A DNA stretch of 64,000 nucleotides from Halomonas sp. UBA3074 (GCF_002366715.1 NZ_DFBS01000004.1:1-64000), one strand, 5' to 3'; positions 50,735-59,774 are shown, numbered from the stretch's first letter. Notes: generated from the sequence alone by a model not told the origin. Made by a program: numbers and translations.

Positions 50735-51808
50735 TTAGTTGCTGCTCTCTTCAACGATCTCTTGAATGTCAGCGATCAGGTCTTCACCAATGCGCGGCGC
50801 CCACTCTTCGTAAACCGGCTGAACGGCTTCCTGGAAAGCGGCTAACTGCTCGTCATCCAGACGGGTAATTTCCATGCCCCGTTCTGCTAGCTGGTCACGT
50901 GACCAGTCATCGTATTCTGCCGACAGTTGAATCTCATACTCGGCAGACTGACGTGCTGCTTCCAGCACCAGTTCCTGATACTCAGGCGCCATGCGATCCC
51001 AAGTACGCTCAGAAAGCATCATGATAAAGGGAGTATAGACGTGACGCGTTTCGGTGCCATAATCCTGCACTTCATTGAAGTTAGAGGTCAGGATGGTGCT
51101 CCAGGGGTTTTCCTGGCCATCGACAACGCCCTGCTCCATCGCTGAGAACAGCTCACCAAACGCCATGGGCGTTGGGTTTGCGCCTAACGCTTCCCAAATC
51201 GCCAAGTGCACTGGGTTTTCCATGGTGCGTACGCTCAAGCCGCGCACGTCAAGACCGGCAACATCGTCAGGGCTCGCCACTGGGCGTGCACTGTTAGAGA
51301 GCTGACGATAGCCGTTCTCGGAGAAGGCGAGCGCTTTCAGGCCGCTGCCATCGAAGGCGTCCAGCATGTCCTGGGCCACATCGCTTTGCATGACGGCTAC
51401 CGCGGCTTCACGGCTAGGCAGCAGGAACGGCAGGTCGAAAGCCGCAAGCTGTTCGACGTAGCCAGTCGTGGCGGAGCTAGAGGGGTAAGTCATGTCCAGC
51501 GTGCCGGTTTGCAGCATTTCCAGCATTTGAACGTCATCACCTAACTGGCTGTTAGGGAAAACGTTAACGGTAATACGGCCATCGGTGCGTTGCTCCAGGA
51601 TTTCACCGAAGTATTGGCTAGAAAGGAACTGTGGCGAGCTTTCCGCCAAGCCGATGCCCATACGCAGCGTATGCGAACCGTGGTCGCCGACGACCTCACC
51701 TTCAATCTCAGGCGGATCGGAGAGTTCCGGGCTCTGGGCATGGGCCATGCCGAATGTCAGTGTGGTCGCACCGACCAAGGTCAAAGTGTTGCGCCAAATA
51801 GCAGTCAT
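50735..51808 (-). CDS. TRAP transporter substrate-binding protein (DctP)
   Basis: The 357-residue periplasmic protein has a signal peptide (MTAIWRNTLTLVGATTLTFG, cleavage after AHA). DctP features are ANPTPMAFGELFSAMEQGVVD and DGQENPWSTI, with the conserved Arg in AGLDVRGLSVRTMENP. It is the first gene of the gluconate TRAP operon. Confidence 0.92.
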   Translation of the reverse strand: MTAIWRNTLTLVGATTLTFGMAHAQSPELSDPPEIEGEVVGDHGSHTLRMGIGLAESSPQFLSSQYFGEILEQRTDGRITVNVFPNSQLGDDVQMLEMLQTGTLDMTYPSSSATTGYVEQLAAFDLPFLLPSREAAVAVMQSDVAQDMLDAFDGSGLKALAFSENGYRQLSNSARPVASPDDVAGLDVRGLSVRTMENPVHLAIWEALGANPTPMAFGELFSAMEQGVVDGQENPWSTILTSNFNEVQDYGTETRHVYTPFIMMLSERTWDRMAPEYQELVLEAARQSAEYEIQLSAEYDDWSRDQLAERGMEITRLDDEQLAAFQEAVQPVYEEWAPRIGEDLIADIQEIVEESSN

Positions 51809-51877
51809 CGCGTGATCTCCAAAGATTCATTGTTGTTAAAGGTGATTTGTAAAAAACACATTTAATGGTCGGCAACT

Positions 51878-51891
51878 TGTTACCGGTAACA
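51878..51891. promoter_or_regulatory. GntR operator
   Basis: TGTTACCGGTAACA is a perfect 14-bp palindrome matching the known GntR box of enterobacteria. It lies 70 bases upstream of the TRAP binding-protein start. Confidence 0.85.
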
Positions 51892-52027
51892 TTAACTAAG
51901 CGCAGGCTAGCTAGCTGCCCCAAGCGTGTCAAAACAAAACTGCCAACTTACGACCAACGTCTAGGGATAGCCACTCAGGGCTTCGCGCGCTACATTACCC
52001 TACATATTTCGGATCGGAACGATACTT

Positions 52028-52471
52028 GTGCAACCATCTTGTAGCGAACTAGAACTCGATCATCAGCTCTGCTTTGCGCTCTATTCAACGTCATTGATGA
52101 TGACCAAGGTATACAAGCCACTACTTAAAGAGCTTGGCCTGACTTACCCGCAATATTTAGCCATGCTGGTCTTATGGCAAAACGACGGCATCACGGTAGG
52201 CACCATGAGTAAACGCCTCCTGACGGATCCTGGCTCGCTGACCCCATTGCTAAAGCGCCTCGAAGCCGACCAGCTGCTGAATCGCAAACGCAGCCATCAG
52301 GACGAACGGGTAGTCGAGCTTTATCTCACCGAGAAAGGCAAAGCCCTTCGCGAACAGGCAGGCCATATTCCTAGCTGTGTAGTGCATGCGAGCGAGCAGT
52401 CCATCGAAGCGTTGACCGCCCTTAAAGAAGACCTAGTGCGATTGCGCGATAACTTACAGAAAAGCCAGTAG
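52028..52471 (+). CDS. ohrR: OhrR-type MarR repressor
   Basis: The 147-residue regulator starts at a GTG. The redox-sensing Cys lies in DHQLCFALYSTSLMM, and the winged helix (GTMSKRLLTDPGSLTPLLKRLEAD) is typical of OhrR. Oxidation by organic peroxides inactivates it. It is followed by ohr after about 120 bases that contain a dyad. Confidence 0.92.
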   Translation: MQPSCSELELDHQLCFALYSTSLMMTKVYKPLLKELGLTYPQYLAMLVLWQNDGITVGTMSKRLLTDPGSLTPLLKRLEADQLLNRKRSHQDERVVELYLTEKGKALREQAGHIPSCVVHASEQSIEALTALKEDLVRLRDNLQKSQ

Positions 52472-52510
52472 CCTTTGCTGAGTAGCGGAGGCCATAAAAT
52501 AATTCGTCAA

Positions 52511-52532
52511 TTTATATTGCGCGCAAAATAAA
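52511..52532. promoter_or_regulatory. Candidate OhrR operator
   Basis: TTTATATTGCG is followed directly by CGCAAAATAAA: a 22-bp palindrome with one mismatched pair, about 60 bases before ohr. It is a natural site for the neighbouring OhrR. Confidence 0.6.
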
Positions 52533-52590
52533 GCTGCGCTAAATTAAAAGCGCAAGTTGATAATTAATAAACGCTGACAGGAGATTCACA

Positions 52591-53025
52591 ATGACGACTA
52601 CCACTATCGAGAAAGTTGTTTATCGCGCTCATGCTACCGCTACCGGTGGCCGCGAAGGCCACGCCAAGTCATCCGACGGTGCCCTGGACGTAAAACTCAG
52701 CACACCGAAAGAGCTAGGCGGTGCGGGCGGTGAAGGCACCAACCCTGAGCAACTCTTTGCGGCTGGCTATTCGGCTTGCTTCTTAGGCGCCCTGAAGCAC
52801 GTGGCGAGCCAGGAAAAAGTAAAACTGTCCCAAGACACCCACATCGAAGGGCATGTCGGTATCGGCGCTATTCCTACCGGCTTTGGCATTGAAGTTGAGC
52901 TAAAAATCAGCCTCCCAGGCCTGGAGCAGGACGTCGCTCAGCAGCTGGTCGATAAAGCCCATATCGTTTGCCCCTACTCCAACGCCACACGTGGCAATAT
53001 CAACGTCACTCTGACGCTGGTTTAA
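52591..53025 (+). CDS. ohr: Organic hydroperoxide resistance protein Ohr
   Basis: The 144-residue thiol peroxidase has the catalytic Cys pair in GYSACFLGALKH and HIVCPYSNATRGN, and the N-terminus VYRAHATATGGREG typical of Ohr rather than OsmC. It reduces lipid and organic hydroperoxides using lipoylated proteins. AGGAG precedes the ATG. Confidence 0.95.
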   Translation: MTTTTIEKVVYRAHATATGGREGHAKSSDGALDVKLSTPKELGGAGGEGTNPEQLFAAGYSACFLGALKHVASQEKVKLSQDTHIEGHVGIGAIPTGFGIEVELKISLPGLEQDVAQQLVDKAHIVCPYSNATRGNINVTLTLV

Positions 53026-53717
53026 TCACTTAATGCCCACGCCACCGCTTTCTGTGCATGTAAAGCGGTGGTGTCGTATAGCGGCACCGGCGTGTCTTGC
53101 TGGCTGACGAGCATAGCGATTTCGGTACAGCCTAGAATCACTGCCTGAGCCCCCTGGGCATAAAGAGAATCGATAATCGTTAGATAGCGCTGGCGAGAAA
53201 CGTCGTCTACTCGTCCATGACAGAGTTCTTCGAAAATCACTCGGTGCACGATGTCGCGTTCAGCCTGATGAGGCACGACGACTTCAATACCGAACCGCTC
53301 TTCTAGCCGACCTATATAAAAGTCCTGCTCCATGGTAAAGCAAGTGCCTAGCAAACCTACCCGGCGAACCCCATCGGCCTGCAGCTGCTCGGCGGTGGCA
53401 TCCGCAATATGCAGCAGAGGAATCGTGATGGCCCGTTCAACCGCAGGCGCCACTTTGTGCATGGTATTGGTGGCGATGAGCAAACAGTCAGCGCCTGCAC
53501 CCTCGACGCGTTGAGCAGCGCTGGCTAGTAGCTCGCCTGCCGCTTCCCAGTCCCCCTGCTGCTGCATGGCTTCTATCTCTGCAAAATCGACGCTGATCAA
53601 TACGATCTTGGCCGAATGTAAACCACCGAGGGCCGCTTTTACGCCGTCGTTCAACGCCCGATAGTACCCTTGGGTCGATTCCCAGCTCATACCGCCCAGT
53701 ACGCCAATGACACGCAT
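53022..53717 (-). CDS. Aspartate/glutamate racemase family protein (YgeA-like)
   Basis: The 231-residue protein starts RVIGVLGGMSWESTQGYYR. The second catalytic Cys is present in ILGCTEIAML, but the first position is Thr (IATNTMHK) instead of Cys, as in E. coli YgeA, a broad-range amino acid racemase. It would supply D-amino acids for cell wall or signalling. It converges on ohr, overlapping its stop by a few bases. Confidence 0.85.
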   Translation of the reverse strand: MRVIGVLGGMSWESTQGYYRALNDGVKAALGGLHSAKIVLISVDFAEIEAMQQQGDWEAAGELLASAAQRVEGAGADCLLIATNTMHKVAPAVERAITIPLLHIADATAEQLQADGVRRVGLLGTCFTMEQDFYIGRLEERFGIEVVVPHQAERDIVHRVIFEELCHGRVDDVSRQRYLTIIDSLYAQGAQAVILGCTEIAMLVSQQDTPVPLYDTTALHAQKAVAWALSD

Positions 53718-53878
53718 CTGACACTCCTTTAGAAGTCGATTTTTTTATTAACAGCCTAATTACCCGTTACCCCTTGCAGGCACCTTTTACCACCCCCATA
53801 ACTTTACTATGGTCACCTAAAGAAACGCTTCATCCCTACACCAGCAATTACCGATAATCGGTTAATAGCGAGGAACCA

Positions 53879-54751
53879 ATGAGCGATAACACCTATACCC
53901 CACCGCGTGTTTGGAAATGGGAACCGGGCAATGGCGGTAAATTTGCCAATATCAATCGCCCTGTAGCAGGCCCCACCCACGATAAAGCACTCCCGGTCGG
54001 TAAACACCCGCTGCAACTCTACTCCCTGGCCACCCCCAACGGCGTCAAAGTCACCGTCATGCTCGAAGAGCTGCTGGAGAAAGGCGTGACAGCCGCTGAG
54101 TATGACGCTCACCTGATTCAAATTGGTGAAGGCGACCAGTTCAGTAGCGGGTTTGTCGAGGTGAACCCCAACTCTAAAATTCCGGCGCTGATGGATCACT
54201 CCACAACGCCGCCCCAGCGCGTGTTTGAGTCTGGTGCTATTCTGCTTTACTTGGCTGAAAAATTTGACGCTTTCTTACCCAGCGACCCGGCAAAGCGCAC
54301 CGAGTGCCTCTCCTGGCTGTTTTGGCAAATGGGCAGTGCACCTATGCTGGGTGGCGGCTTTGGGCATTTTTACGCCTATGCGCCGGAGAAATATCAGTAT
54401 CCAATCGACCGCTACACCATGGAAGTGAAGCGTCAGCTCGATGTACTCGATCGCCACTTGGCGGAAAATCGCTTTATGGCCGGCGACGAGTACACCATTG
54501 CCGATATGGCCATTCACCCCTGGTACGGCGCGCTAGTCAAAAATCGCGTTTACGAAGCGGCTGAATTCCTGGAAGCGGACACTTACCAGAATGTGCTGCG
54601 CTGGACCGAAGAGATCGACGAACGACCCGCCGTTAAACGTGGCCGCATGGTAAACCGCACCTGGGGCGAACCCAGTGAGCAGTTGCACGAACGCCACGAT
54701 GCCAGCGATTTCGAACTTCGCACGCAAGATAAACTGGCTGACGACGCGTAA
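53879..54751 (+). CDS. Glutathione S-transferase of the YghU type
   Basis: The 290-residue GST has the long N-terminal extension (YTPPRVWKWEPGNGGKFANI) characteristic of YghU, the thioredoxin-like domain (PNGVKVTVMLEEL; NPNSKIPALMDHS; ESGAILLYLAEKFD) and a helical C-terminus. YghU has disulfide-bond reductase activity with two glutathiones bound. A terminator follows at 54774-54813. Confidence 0.93.
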   Translation: MSDNTYTPPRVWKWEPGNGGKFANINRPVAGPTHDKALPVGKHPLQLYSLATPNGVKVTVMLEELLEKGVTAAEYDAHLIQIGEGDQFSSGFVEVNPNSKIPALMDHSTTPPQRVFESGAILLYLAEKFDAFLPSDPAKRTECLSWLFWQMGSAPMLGGGFGHFYAYAPEKYQYPIDRYTMEVKRQLDVLDRHLAENRFMAGDEYTIADMAIHPWYGALVKNRVYEAAEFLEADTYQNVLRWTEEIDERPAVKRGRMVNRTWGEPSEQLHERHDASDFELRTQDKLADDA

Positions 54752-54773
54752 TACGTCGCTAACCGCAGCCTAC

Positions 54774-54813
54774 AAAAAGGGCCTACGCCGATAAATTAGC
54801 GTAGGCCCTTTTT
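54774..54813. terminator. Bidirectional terminator between GST and TonB receptor genes
   Basis: AAAAAGGGCCTACGC (54774-54788) and GCGTAGGCCCTTTTT (54799-54813) form a 10-bp GC stem plus A/U extension, with a 10-base loop. Confidence 0.88.
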
Positions 54814-54852
54814 TATGACTAAGTGTCGGCTAAGCCAGACTTTCCGTCAGGA

Positions 54853-56964
54853 TTAGAACTGGTAACGCACGTTAGCCGTCACATTTCGGCGTGCACCGTA
54901 ACCGCAGTCACCGCCCTCATACCGGCACCAGGAGATCGTTTCGTCATCGGTGAGGTTTTTAACGTCCAACGAAAAATCCCAATCGTCGATCGTATAACCC
55001 ACCATGGCGTCGTAGAGAGTGCTTGAGGGCACCACCGGCGAACCGCCAAAGCCAACGTTATCACCCACATAGCGCACCCCAGCACCCAACCGCCAATGGT
55101 CGCCCACATAGAGCCGGTTCCACCAGGAAGCCTGCTCTTCGGCTACCGCAGACAGGCGCTCACCGGTACTGTCATCAGTGGCATTCATGTTGGTATAAGC
55201 CAACTGCGTTTCAAAGTTCTGCCAGCGCTTGTTGACCTGCAATTCCCAACCATCCACCACCGCACCGGTTTGCTCGACACCGCCGGGCGTGACGCCATCA
55301 CTGACGCGGTTCTGCTGGGTGATATCAAAATAAGCGGCACTGATCGCCAGTGACTGGTCGGGCGACAGGTATTTTATTCCCGCTTCCTGCTGGTCACCGG
55401 TCGTGGGATCGAGGGCATTGGCTTCTGACGTGCCATCGGTTCCCAGGTTCATCGTAAAGGCTTCGGAGTAGCTGACATACGGCGATACGCCATTATCAAA
55501 GCGGTACATCAAGCCTAAACGCCCCGTCGTGGCTTCTTGATCGCTCACGGTATCCGGGCCAGAAAGTGCTAGCGTACGGTTTTCGGCCCAGTCGTGACGC
55601 AAACCGGCCGACACCACCACCGGACCGAGCTCAATATGATCCGCGACATATAAACCTACCTGCTCGATCTCATTATCTGGGCGATCCTGAGGATCCAGCG
55701 CCCCTAGCTGTAGATTACCGTACTGCGGATCGTAGATATCGATAGTGCCGCCTAGCCCTGCTCCTGAGAAGTAGTTGTCCTGCTCCCAGCGGGCATCCTG
55801 GCGATCCATCCCGACGACTAACTTATGCTTTGTTGCCCCTAACTCAAACTCCCCTTCCATTCGCGCATCAAGGTTCAGAATTTGAGTCGCTGCGTCAGCG
55901 GTAAAAATAGTCCGTGACACCTCACCATCGGCATCTGGCACACTGGGAATATCGACCCAGTGTTCGCGGGTTTCGGTGCTGGAGTCGGTATAACGGGCAG
56001 TGGCGGAAAAAGCCCAGTTGTTGGTTAACCGATGATCGAAAAACAGCGTGGTTTCGGTTTTTTCGCGATCATAACGATCCCAGCCCGGCTCCCCCACAAA
56101 CCGTTCAGAGCCAATAAACCCCTGAGAACCGGGTTCCAGCGTACCCACCTGGGGTAAAAACTGGGCCGACACTTGGCCGGTATTTTCCTGGCGATTAATT
56201 AACAGCGTCATGCTGGTATCGTCGCTTGGTCGCCAGGTGAAAGACGGCGCCAGCAGGTAGCCATCATCTTCGACATGATCTACCTGAGTGTCGCTATCGC
56301 GCTGCAGTGCCACCAAGCGGTACAAGAATTTACCTTCTTCATCGGCGGAGCCCGTGACATCCAACGCCAACTGTTTACGGTTATGTGAGCCAACCTGCGC
56401 CCATACCTCGCCGCTGCGCTCCTCTTCGGGTAGTTTGGAAACGCCGTTGATGACGCCCCCTAAATCGGCTTGCCCATATAGCATTGAAGACGGGCCGCGT
56501 AGTACCTCGACGCTCTCCAACGCATACACATTGCTGCGGACGCTGTTATACGAACCGTAAATTTGGCGTAGGCCATCCAAGTAGCGCCCTGCGTTCAGCC
56601 CGCGCACTGTGGCGCTATCGATACGGGTATCGAAACCATAGTTACCCGCGTTGACGCCGGGCGTATAGAGCAACGCCTCTTGAATGTTTTGGGCTCCGCT
56701 GTCTTGAATGAACTCTTCATCGACTACCGACAGGGAAAAAGGCTGTGCACTGATTGGCACGTCCAGCTTGCCAACACTCGGCGCCTCTTCCATTTCGATA
56801 TAACCAAACTGGCCAGCCGATTCTGCGGTGACTTCGACCGTATCGAGTTCAACAGGTGAGGTAGTGGTTTCTTCTTGGGCGGCCACCTGGCTGGAGGCAC
56901 CGAACAGAGAGGCAAGCGCAATAGCGCTGGTTAGCTGACACAAGCGAAAGTGTGGCGTAGACAT
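54853..56964 (-). CDS. TonB-dependent siderophore receptor (hydroxamate type)
   Basis: This 703-residue outer-membrane protein has a signal peptide (MSTPHFRLCQLTSAIALASL, cleavage after VAAQ). A plug domain at about 70-185 (PFSLSVVDEEFIQDSGAQNI; VEVLRGPSSMLYGQADLGG) is followed by a 22-strand barrel ending in a C-terminal Phe (VRYQF). The late CRYEGGDCGYG segment resembles the Cys pair of ferrichrome-type receptors. There is no STN signalling domain. A Fur-like site lies upstream at about 57004-57026; no siderophore synthesis genes are near. Confidence 0.9.
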   Translation of the reverse strand: MSTPHFRLCQLTSAIALASLFGASSQVAAQEETTTSPVELDTVEVTAESAGQFGYIEMEEAPSVGKLDVPISAQPFSLSVVDEEFIQDSGAQNIQEALLYTPGVNAGNYGFDTRIDSATVRGLNAGRYLDGLRQIYGSYNSVRSNVYALESVEVLRGPSSMLYGQADLGGVINGVSKLPEEERSGEVWAQVGSHNRKQLALDVTGSADEEGKFLYRLVALQRDSDTQVDHVEDDGYLLAPSFTWRPSDDTSMTLLINRQENTGQVSAQFLPQVGTLEPGSQGFIGSERFVGEPGWDRYDREKTETTLFFDHRLTNNWAFSATARYTDSSTETREHWVDIPSVPDADGEVSRTIFTADAATQILNLDARMEGEFELGATKHKLVVGMDRQDARWEQDNYFSGAGLGGTIDIYDPQYGNLQLGALDPQDRPDNEIEQVGLYVADHIELGPVVVSAGLRHDWAENRTLALSGPDTVSDQEATTGRLGLMYRFDNGVSPYVSYSEAFTMNLGTDGTSEANALDPTTGDQQEAGIKYLSPDQSLAISAAYFDITQQNRVSDGVTPGGVEQTGAVVDGWELQVNKRWQNFETQLAYTNMNATDDSTGERLSAVAEEQASWWNRLYVGDHWRLGAGVRYVGDNVGFGGSPVVPSSTLYDAMVGYTIDDWDFSLDVKNLTDDETISWCRYEGGDCGYGARRNVTANVRYQF

Positions 56965-57003
56965 AGAGATCCCAGAGCAAATGTGTGCAATTATTAACGC
57001 AAA

Positions 57004-57026
57004 TATTAATGATAGTGATTTTTATT
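57004..57026. promoter_or_regulatory. Fur-box-like sequence upstream of the siderophore receptor
   Basis: The stretch ATTAATGATAGTGATTTTTA resembles the Fur consensus of repeated NATWAT units. It lies 40-60 bases before the receptor start, consistent with iron repression. Confidence 0.5.
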
Positions 57027-57082
57027 TGCGCAAATATAGGGATCTAATCACCGTGTGTCAACTGACTGCCCATCACCCTGGC

Positions 57083-57604
57083 TTACGGCGCCCTTCTCAC
57101 CCGCTCTAAACTAGAATGGCGGCTATCGGCTTCACGTTTCACCACACTTAGCGAACCATCGGTTTCTAATACCACCGCTTGCACCGCTGCCACATCGCTA
57201 ACACCACTTCCCCGAATGGCTGAAAGCACTTCGGCTTTGGTTACCCGTGCTTTGCGTAAGGAATGGGGTAAATACTCACCTTGATAGAGCAGCATCAATG
57301 GCTCGCCGGTCACTAACCGCCTGACCCAGCTAAACCGCACACTGGTCCAAGTGATGATAAATTGCAGCGAAATCAACAGCCCCATCGCGACCGCGCCATC
57401 TGCCAACGCTACATCTTTAGACAACAACACCGTTGCCAGGGTAGAACCCAGCGCTACCGTGACAATCAAGTCGAAAGCATTCATTTTGGAGAGCGTGCGA
57501 TTGCCTGATACGCGCAGAAAAAGCACTAGCGTTGTGTACGCCAGCAGGCCGATCACTAAAATCCTAAATAAACTGCCCCACCCGTTAAAAAACACCAGCT
57601 CCAT
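57083..57604 (-). CDS. DUF421 (YetF-type) membrane protein
   Basis: The product is 173 residues from the ATG at 57604 (GGGAG upstream). It has three TM helices, then the DUF421 segment (RVSGNRTLSKMNAFDLIVTV ALGS, split here) and a cytosolic domain (LLYQGEYLPHSLRKARVTKA). The family is widespread and poorly understood; some members support stress resistance or spore germination. Confidence 0.85.
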   Translation of the reverse strand: MELVFFNGWGSLFRILVIGLLAYTTLVLFLRVSGNRTLSKMNAFDLIVTVALGSTLATVLLSKDVALADGAVAMGLLISLQFIITWTSVRFSWVRRLVTGEPLMLLYQGEYLPHSLRKARVTKAEVLSAIRGSGVSDVAAVQAVVLETDGSLSVVKREADSRHSSLERVRRAP

Positions 57605-57702
57605 TGGTACGCTCCCTTGGTCATTAGGCGATATACACACAACGGTATATCCCACTGCCCAGGCTAGCACTCTTGTACCTGTTGTATATGCCAAAAAGCC
57701 AT

Positions 57703-58023
57703 TTAGTGCTGGCTATTCCACCACTCGGCATAGGAGCTGTTATGCGGGGTCAAGCCGCCTTCATCAGGGGCATTATCGTCCCACCATACGGGACCACGCT
57801 CCCCTAGCGCCTCTTTAGCCGATTGAACCGCCTCTCGCGCTTGGCGAAGTGCATCGTCATCTTCTTGCTGCTGGGCCGTTCGTACCGCTCGGCGGGCTTT
57901 CATCAATGCTTTTATATGGCTACGTTTTTCGTCTTCACCTAAGCGCGGGTCAGTGCAACGCCAGAGGCGATTTTTAGCAACGAAATAGCGCCCGTCGGGG
58001 GTATGGGGATATTTATTTGCCAT
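57703..58023 (-). CDS. Conserved hypothetical protein, 106 aa
   Basis: This soluble protein begins MANKYPHTPDGRYFVAKNRL WRCTDPRLGE (split here), followed by a helical segment rich in Arg/Ala/Gln and a Trp-rich end (GPVWWDDNAPDEGG, EWWNSQH). I recall similar proteins in many proteobacteria but no function. It lies 11 bases downstream of the acetyltransferase on the same strand, so the two are probably co-transcribed. Confidence 0.7.
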   Translation of the reverse strand: MANKYPHTPDGRYFVAKNRLWRCTDPRLGEDEKRSHIKALMKARRAVRTAQQQEDDDALRQAREAVQSAKEALGERGPVWWDDNAPDEGGLTPHNSSYAEWWNSQH

Positions 58024-58033
58024 TGATGAGCCC

Positions 58034-58594
58034 CTAGGTAGGCATTGATAAGTGGCGGATCACCTGGCAGGGATTACCTGCAGCAAAGACGTCGGCGGGT
58101 ATATCTTTAGTCACCACACTACCAGCGCCAATCACACTGCGCGCACCGATGGTGATACCAGGATTAATAATCGCGCTACCCCCTATCCAGCAATCGTCGC
58201 CAATGGTGATGGGGCGCCCTGCTTCCAAGCCGCTGCGGCGGTGCTGGGCATCGAGTGAATGGGTGGCGGTGTAGAGCTGGACATTGGGACCCAGCATCAC
58301 GTTATTGCCAATGGTGACCAAAGCAACGTCTAACACGACACAGTTAAAGTTGAAAAAGACGTTATCGCCTAACAGGATATGTTCGCCATAATCGCAGTAG
58401 AATGGCGGCTCAATCCAAAGCTCTTCACCTGCCTTTGGTAATAACGCCTGCACCAGCGCGAGACGCTCGGGCGCGTTGTCGCGAGACGCGTTGAGTGCCT
58501 GCATGGCCAGCCGCGCCTTACGGCGCAGCTTTTTCAACTCTTCGTCCTGAGCGGAGTACCACTCTCCCGCCAGCATTTTTTCGCGCTCGGTCAT
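58034..58594 (-). CDS. Maltose/galactoside O-acetyltransferase-like (Maa/LacA/NodL)
   Basis: The 186-residue left-handed beta-helix enzyme has an N-terminal helical Mac domain (MLAGEWYSAQDEELKKLRRK), hexapeptide repeats, the catalytic His in YTATHSLDAQHR, and CWIGGSAIINPGITIG, GNPCQVIR. It acetylates sugars with acetyl-CoA. Lying beside an LpxR-like gene, it might act on surface sugars, but metabolic sugar detoxification is equally possible. Confidence 0.92.
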   Translation of the reverse strand: MTEREKMLAGEWYSAQDEELKKLRRKARLAMQALNASRDNAPERLALVQALLPKAGEELWIEPPFYCDYGEHILLGDNVFFNFNCVVLDVALVTIGNNVMLGPNVQLYTATHSLDAQHRRSGLEAGRPITIGDDCWIGGSAIINPGITIGARSVIGAGSVVTKDIPADVFAAGNPCQVIRHLSMPT

Positions 58595-58619
58595 CGATAC
58601 GCCTGCTGAGTGGACGCGC

Positions 58620-59609
58620 CTAGAAGCGCTTTGAAAGCGTTAGGGCACCAAACTTATCCTGCTCTTCTTGCCCATCGAACTCACGTGAACGCTGCACTGC
58701 GGCGTAAGTGACCTGCCAGTCTTCCCACGCCAATGCCAGGCCAGCGGAAATATCGCCCACCCACTCTTTGCGATCGACCGAGTGGCTGTCTCTGAAGGTA
58801 TTACCATCCAGGGTCAGATTTTGCGCCATATAGTAACCATCGACACTGGCAAACAGGTACCACTGCCATCCTGTTTTGCCGGTCATGTGATGACGACTGC
58901 CGGGGCTGGGGGTGAGGGTAGGAATCCCGGAGGCTTCGTCGCCCCAGCGCACGCTGTACCCAGCGCTAGCATAGGTGTAGAGGTTACCTAAAGCGGCGCT
59001 AACGCTAGGGCCATGGGCTAACTGCTTACCGATAAAGGGGCTGCTATGCCACCACTGACGGCGCATAGCGACATTGACAATGGCTTCATCCCCTAACTGG
59101 TTATTCCAACCATTGGGGCGTTCACTATCGGTGATACGGTGAACTTCGCGCTGAATGCTATCGGCCAGTGATGACGGCCCAACCAAACCAATATCCAGGT
59201 GTAGATCCGTCGCTTGGCGCCAGTGACCCATCGGCACATCGTCATACAGCGAAAGGCCACCATAAACGATCCCAGCATACGGGCGATCATCCTCGATCAG
59301 CCTACGCTGCTCAATATCGTTGGGGGTATAAATTTGATGAACCAGTCGAAAAGCGGCCATGTCCGCGTTTTCGATAATGCTATCCGGCAAGGCCGTTGCT
59401 AAGCGCTGCGTCCAGCTCTGTGCGTCGGGTTCAAACGCCCAGTTGAGCTCGAACCCGCTGGTGAAGTGGCCATCGTCACTGCTGGCCATGCCATCATTTT
59501 CATGCCTAATCGACAGCACGCTATCGTCTGCCTGGGCGAAAATGGGCATCAAACCAATAGCAGCTACCATCGGGAGCAGCTGCCATCGTAGTGGGGGATT
59601 TACTTTCAT
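58620..59609 (-). CDS. LpxR-like outer membrane lipid A 3'-O-deacylase
   Basis: The product is about 329 residues from the ATG at 59609 (AAGGAA upstream), with a signal peptide ending near FAQA. Family motifs are HENDGMASSDDGHFTSGFEL (Asn-Asp active-site residues), DDRPYAG and REVHRITDSERPNGWNNQLG with the catalytic His, and a C-terminal Phe for beta-barrel insertion. LpxR removes acyl chains from lipid A, remodelling the outer leaflet. Confidence 0.88.
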   Translation of the reverse strand: MKVNPPLRWQLLPMVAAIGLMPIFAQADDSVLSIRHENDGMASSDDGHFTSGFELNWAFEPDAQSWTQRLATALPDSIIENADMAAFRLVHQIYTPNDIEQRRLIEDDRPYAGIVYGGLSLYDDVPMGHWRQATDLHLDIGLVGPSSLADSIQREVHRITDSERPNGWNNQLGDEAIVNVAMRRQWWHSSPFIGKQLAHGPSVSAALGNLYTYASAGYSVRWGDEASGIPTLTPSPGSRHHMTGKTGWQWYLFASVDGYYMAQNLTLDGNTFRDSHSVDRKEWVGDISAGLALAWEDWQVTYAAVQRSREFDGQEEQDKFGALTLSKRF

Positions 59610-59688
59610 TACTCGTTCCTTGAGATCGGCAACAAACATTGTTGATTGTATGTAATTGTGCAAAAAGATAGCAAGCATACATTTAAAA

Positions 59689-59722
59689 AAATAAAGGATG
59701 ACCCATCGGCCATCCTTTATTT
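59689..59722. terminator. Terminator between yaeQ and the lpxR-like gene
   Basis: AAATAAAGGATG (59689-59700) and CATCCTTTATTT (59711-59722) form a 12-bp perfect stem with a 10-base loop and A/U-rich base. It serves the minus-strand yaeQ gene that ends at 59775. Confidence 0.8.
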
Positions 59723-59774
59723 GTCTATCGTTTACATTGCTTACTGAAAAGGATAGACGAACGTCTGATAAATT

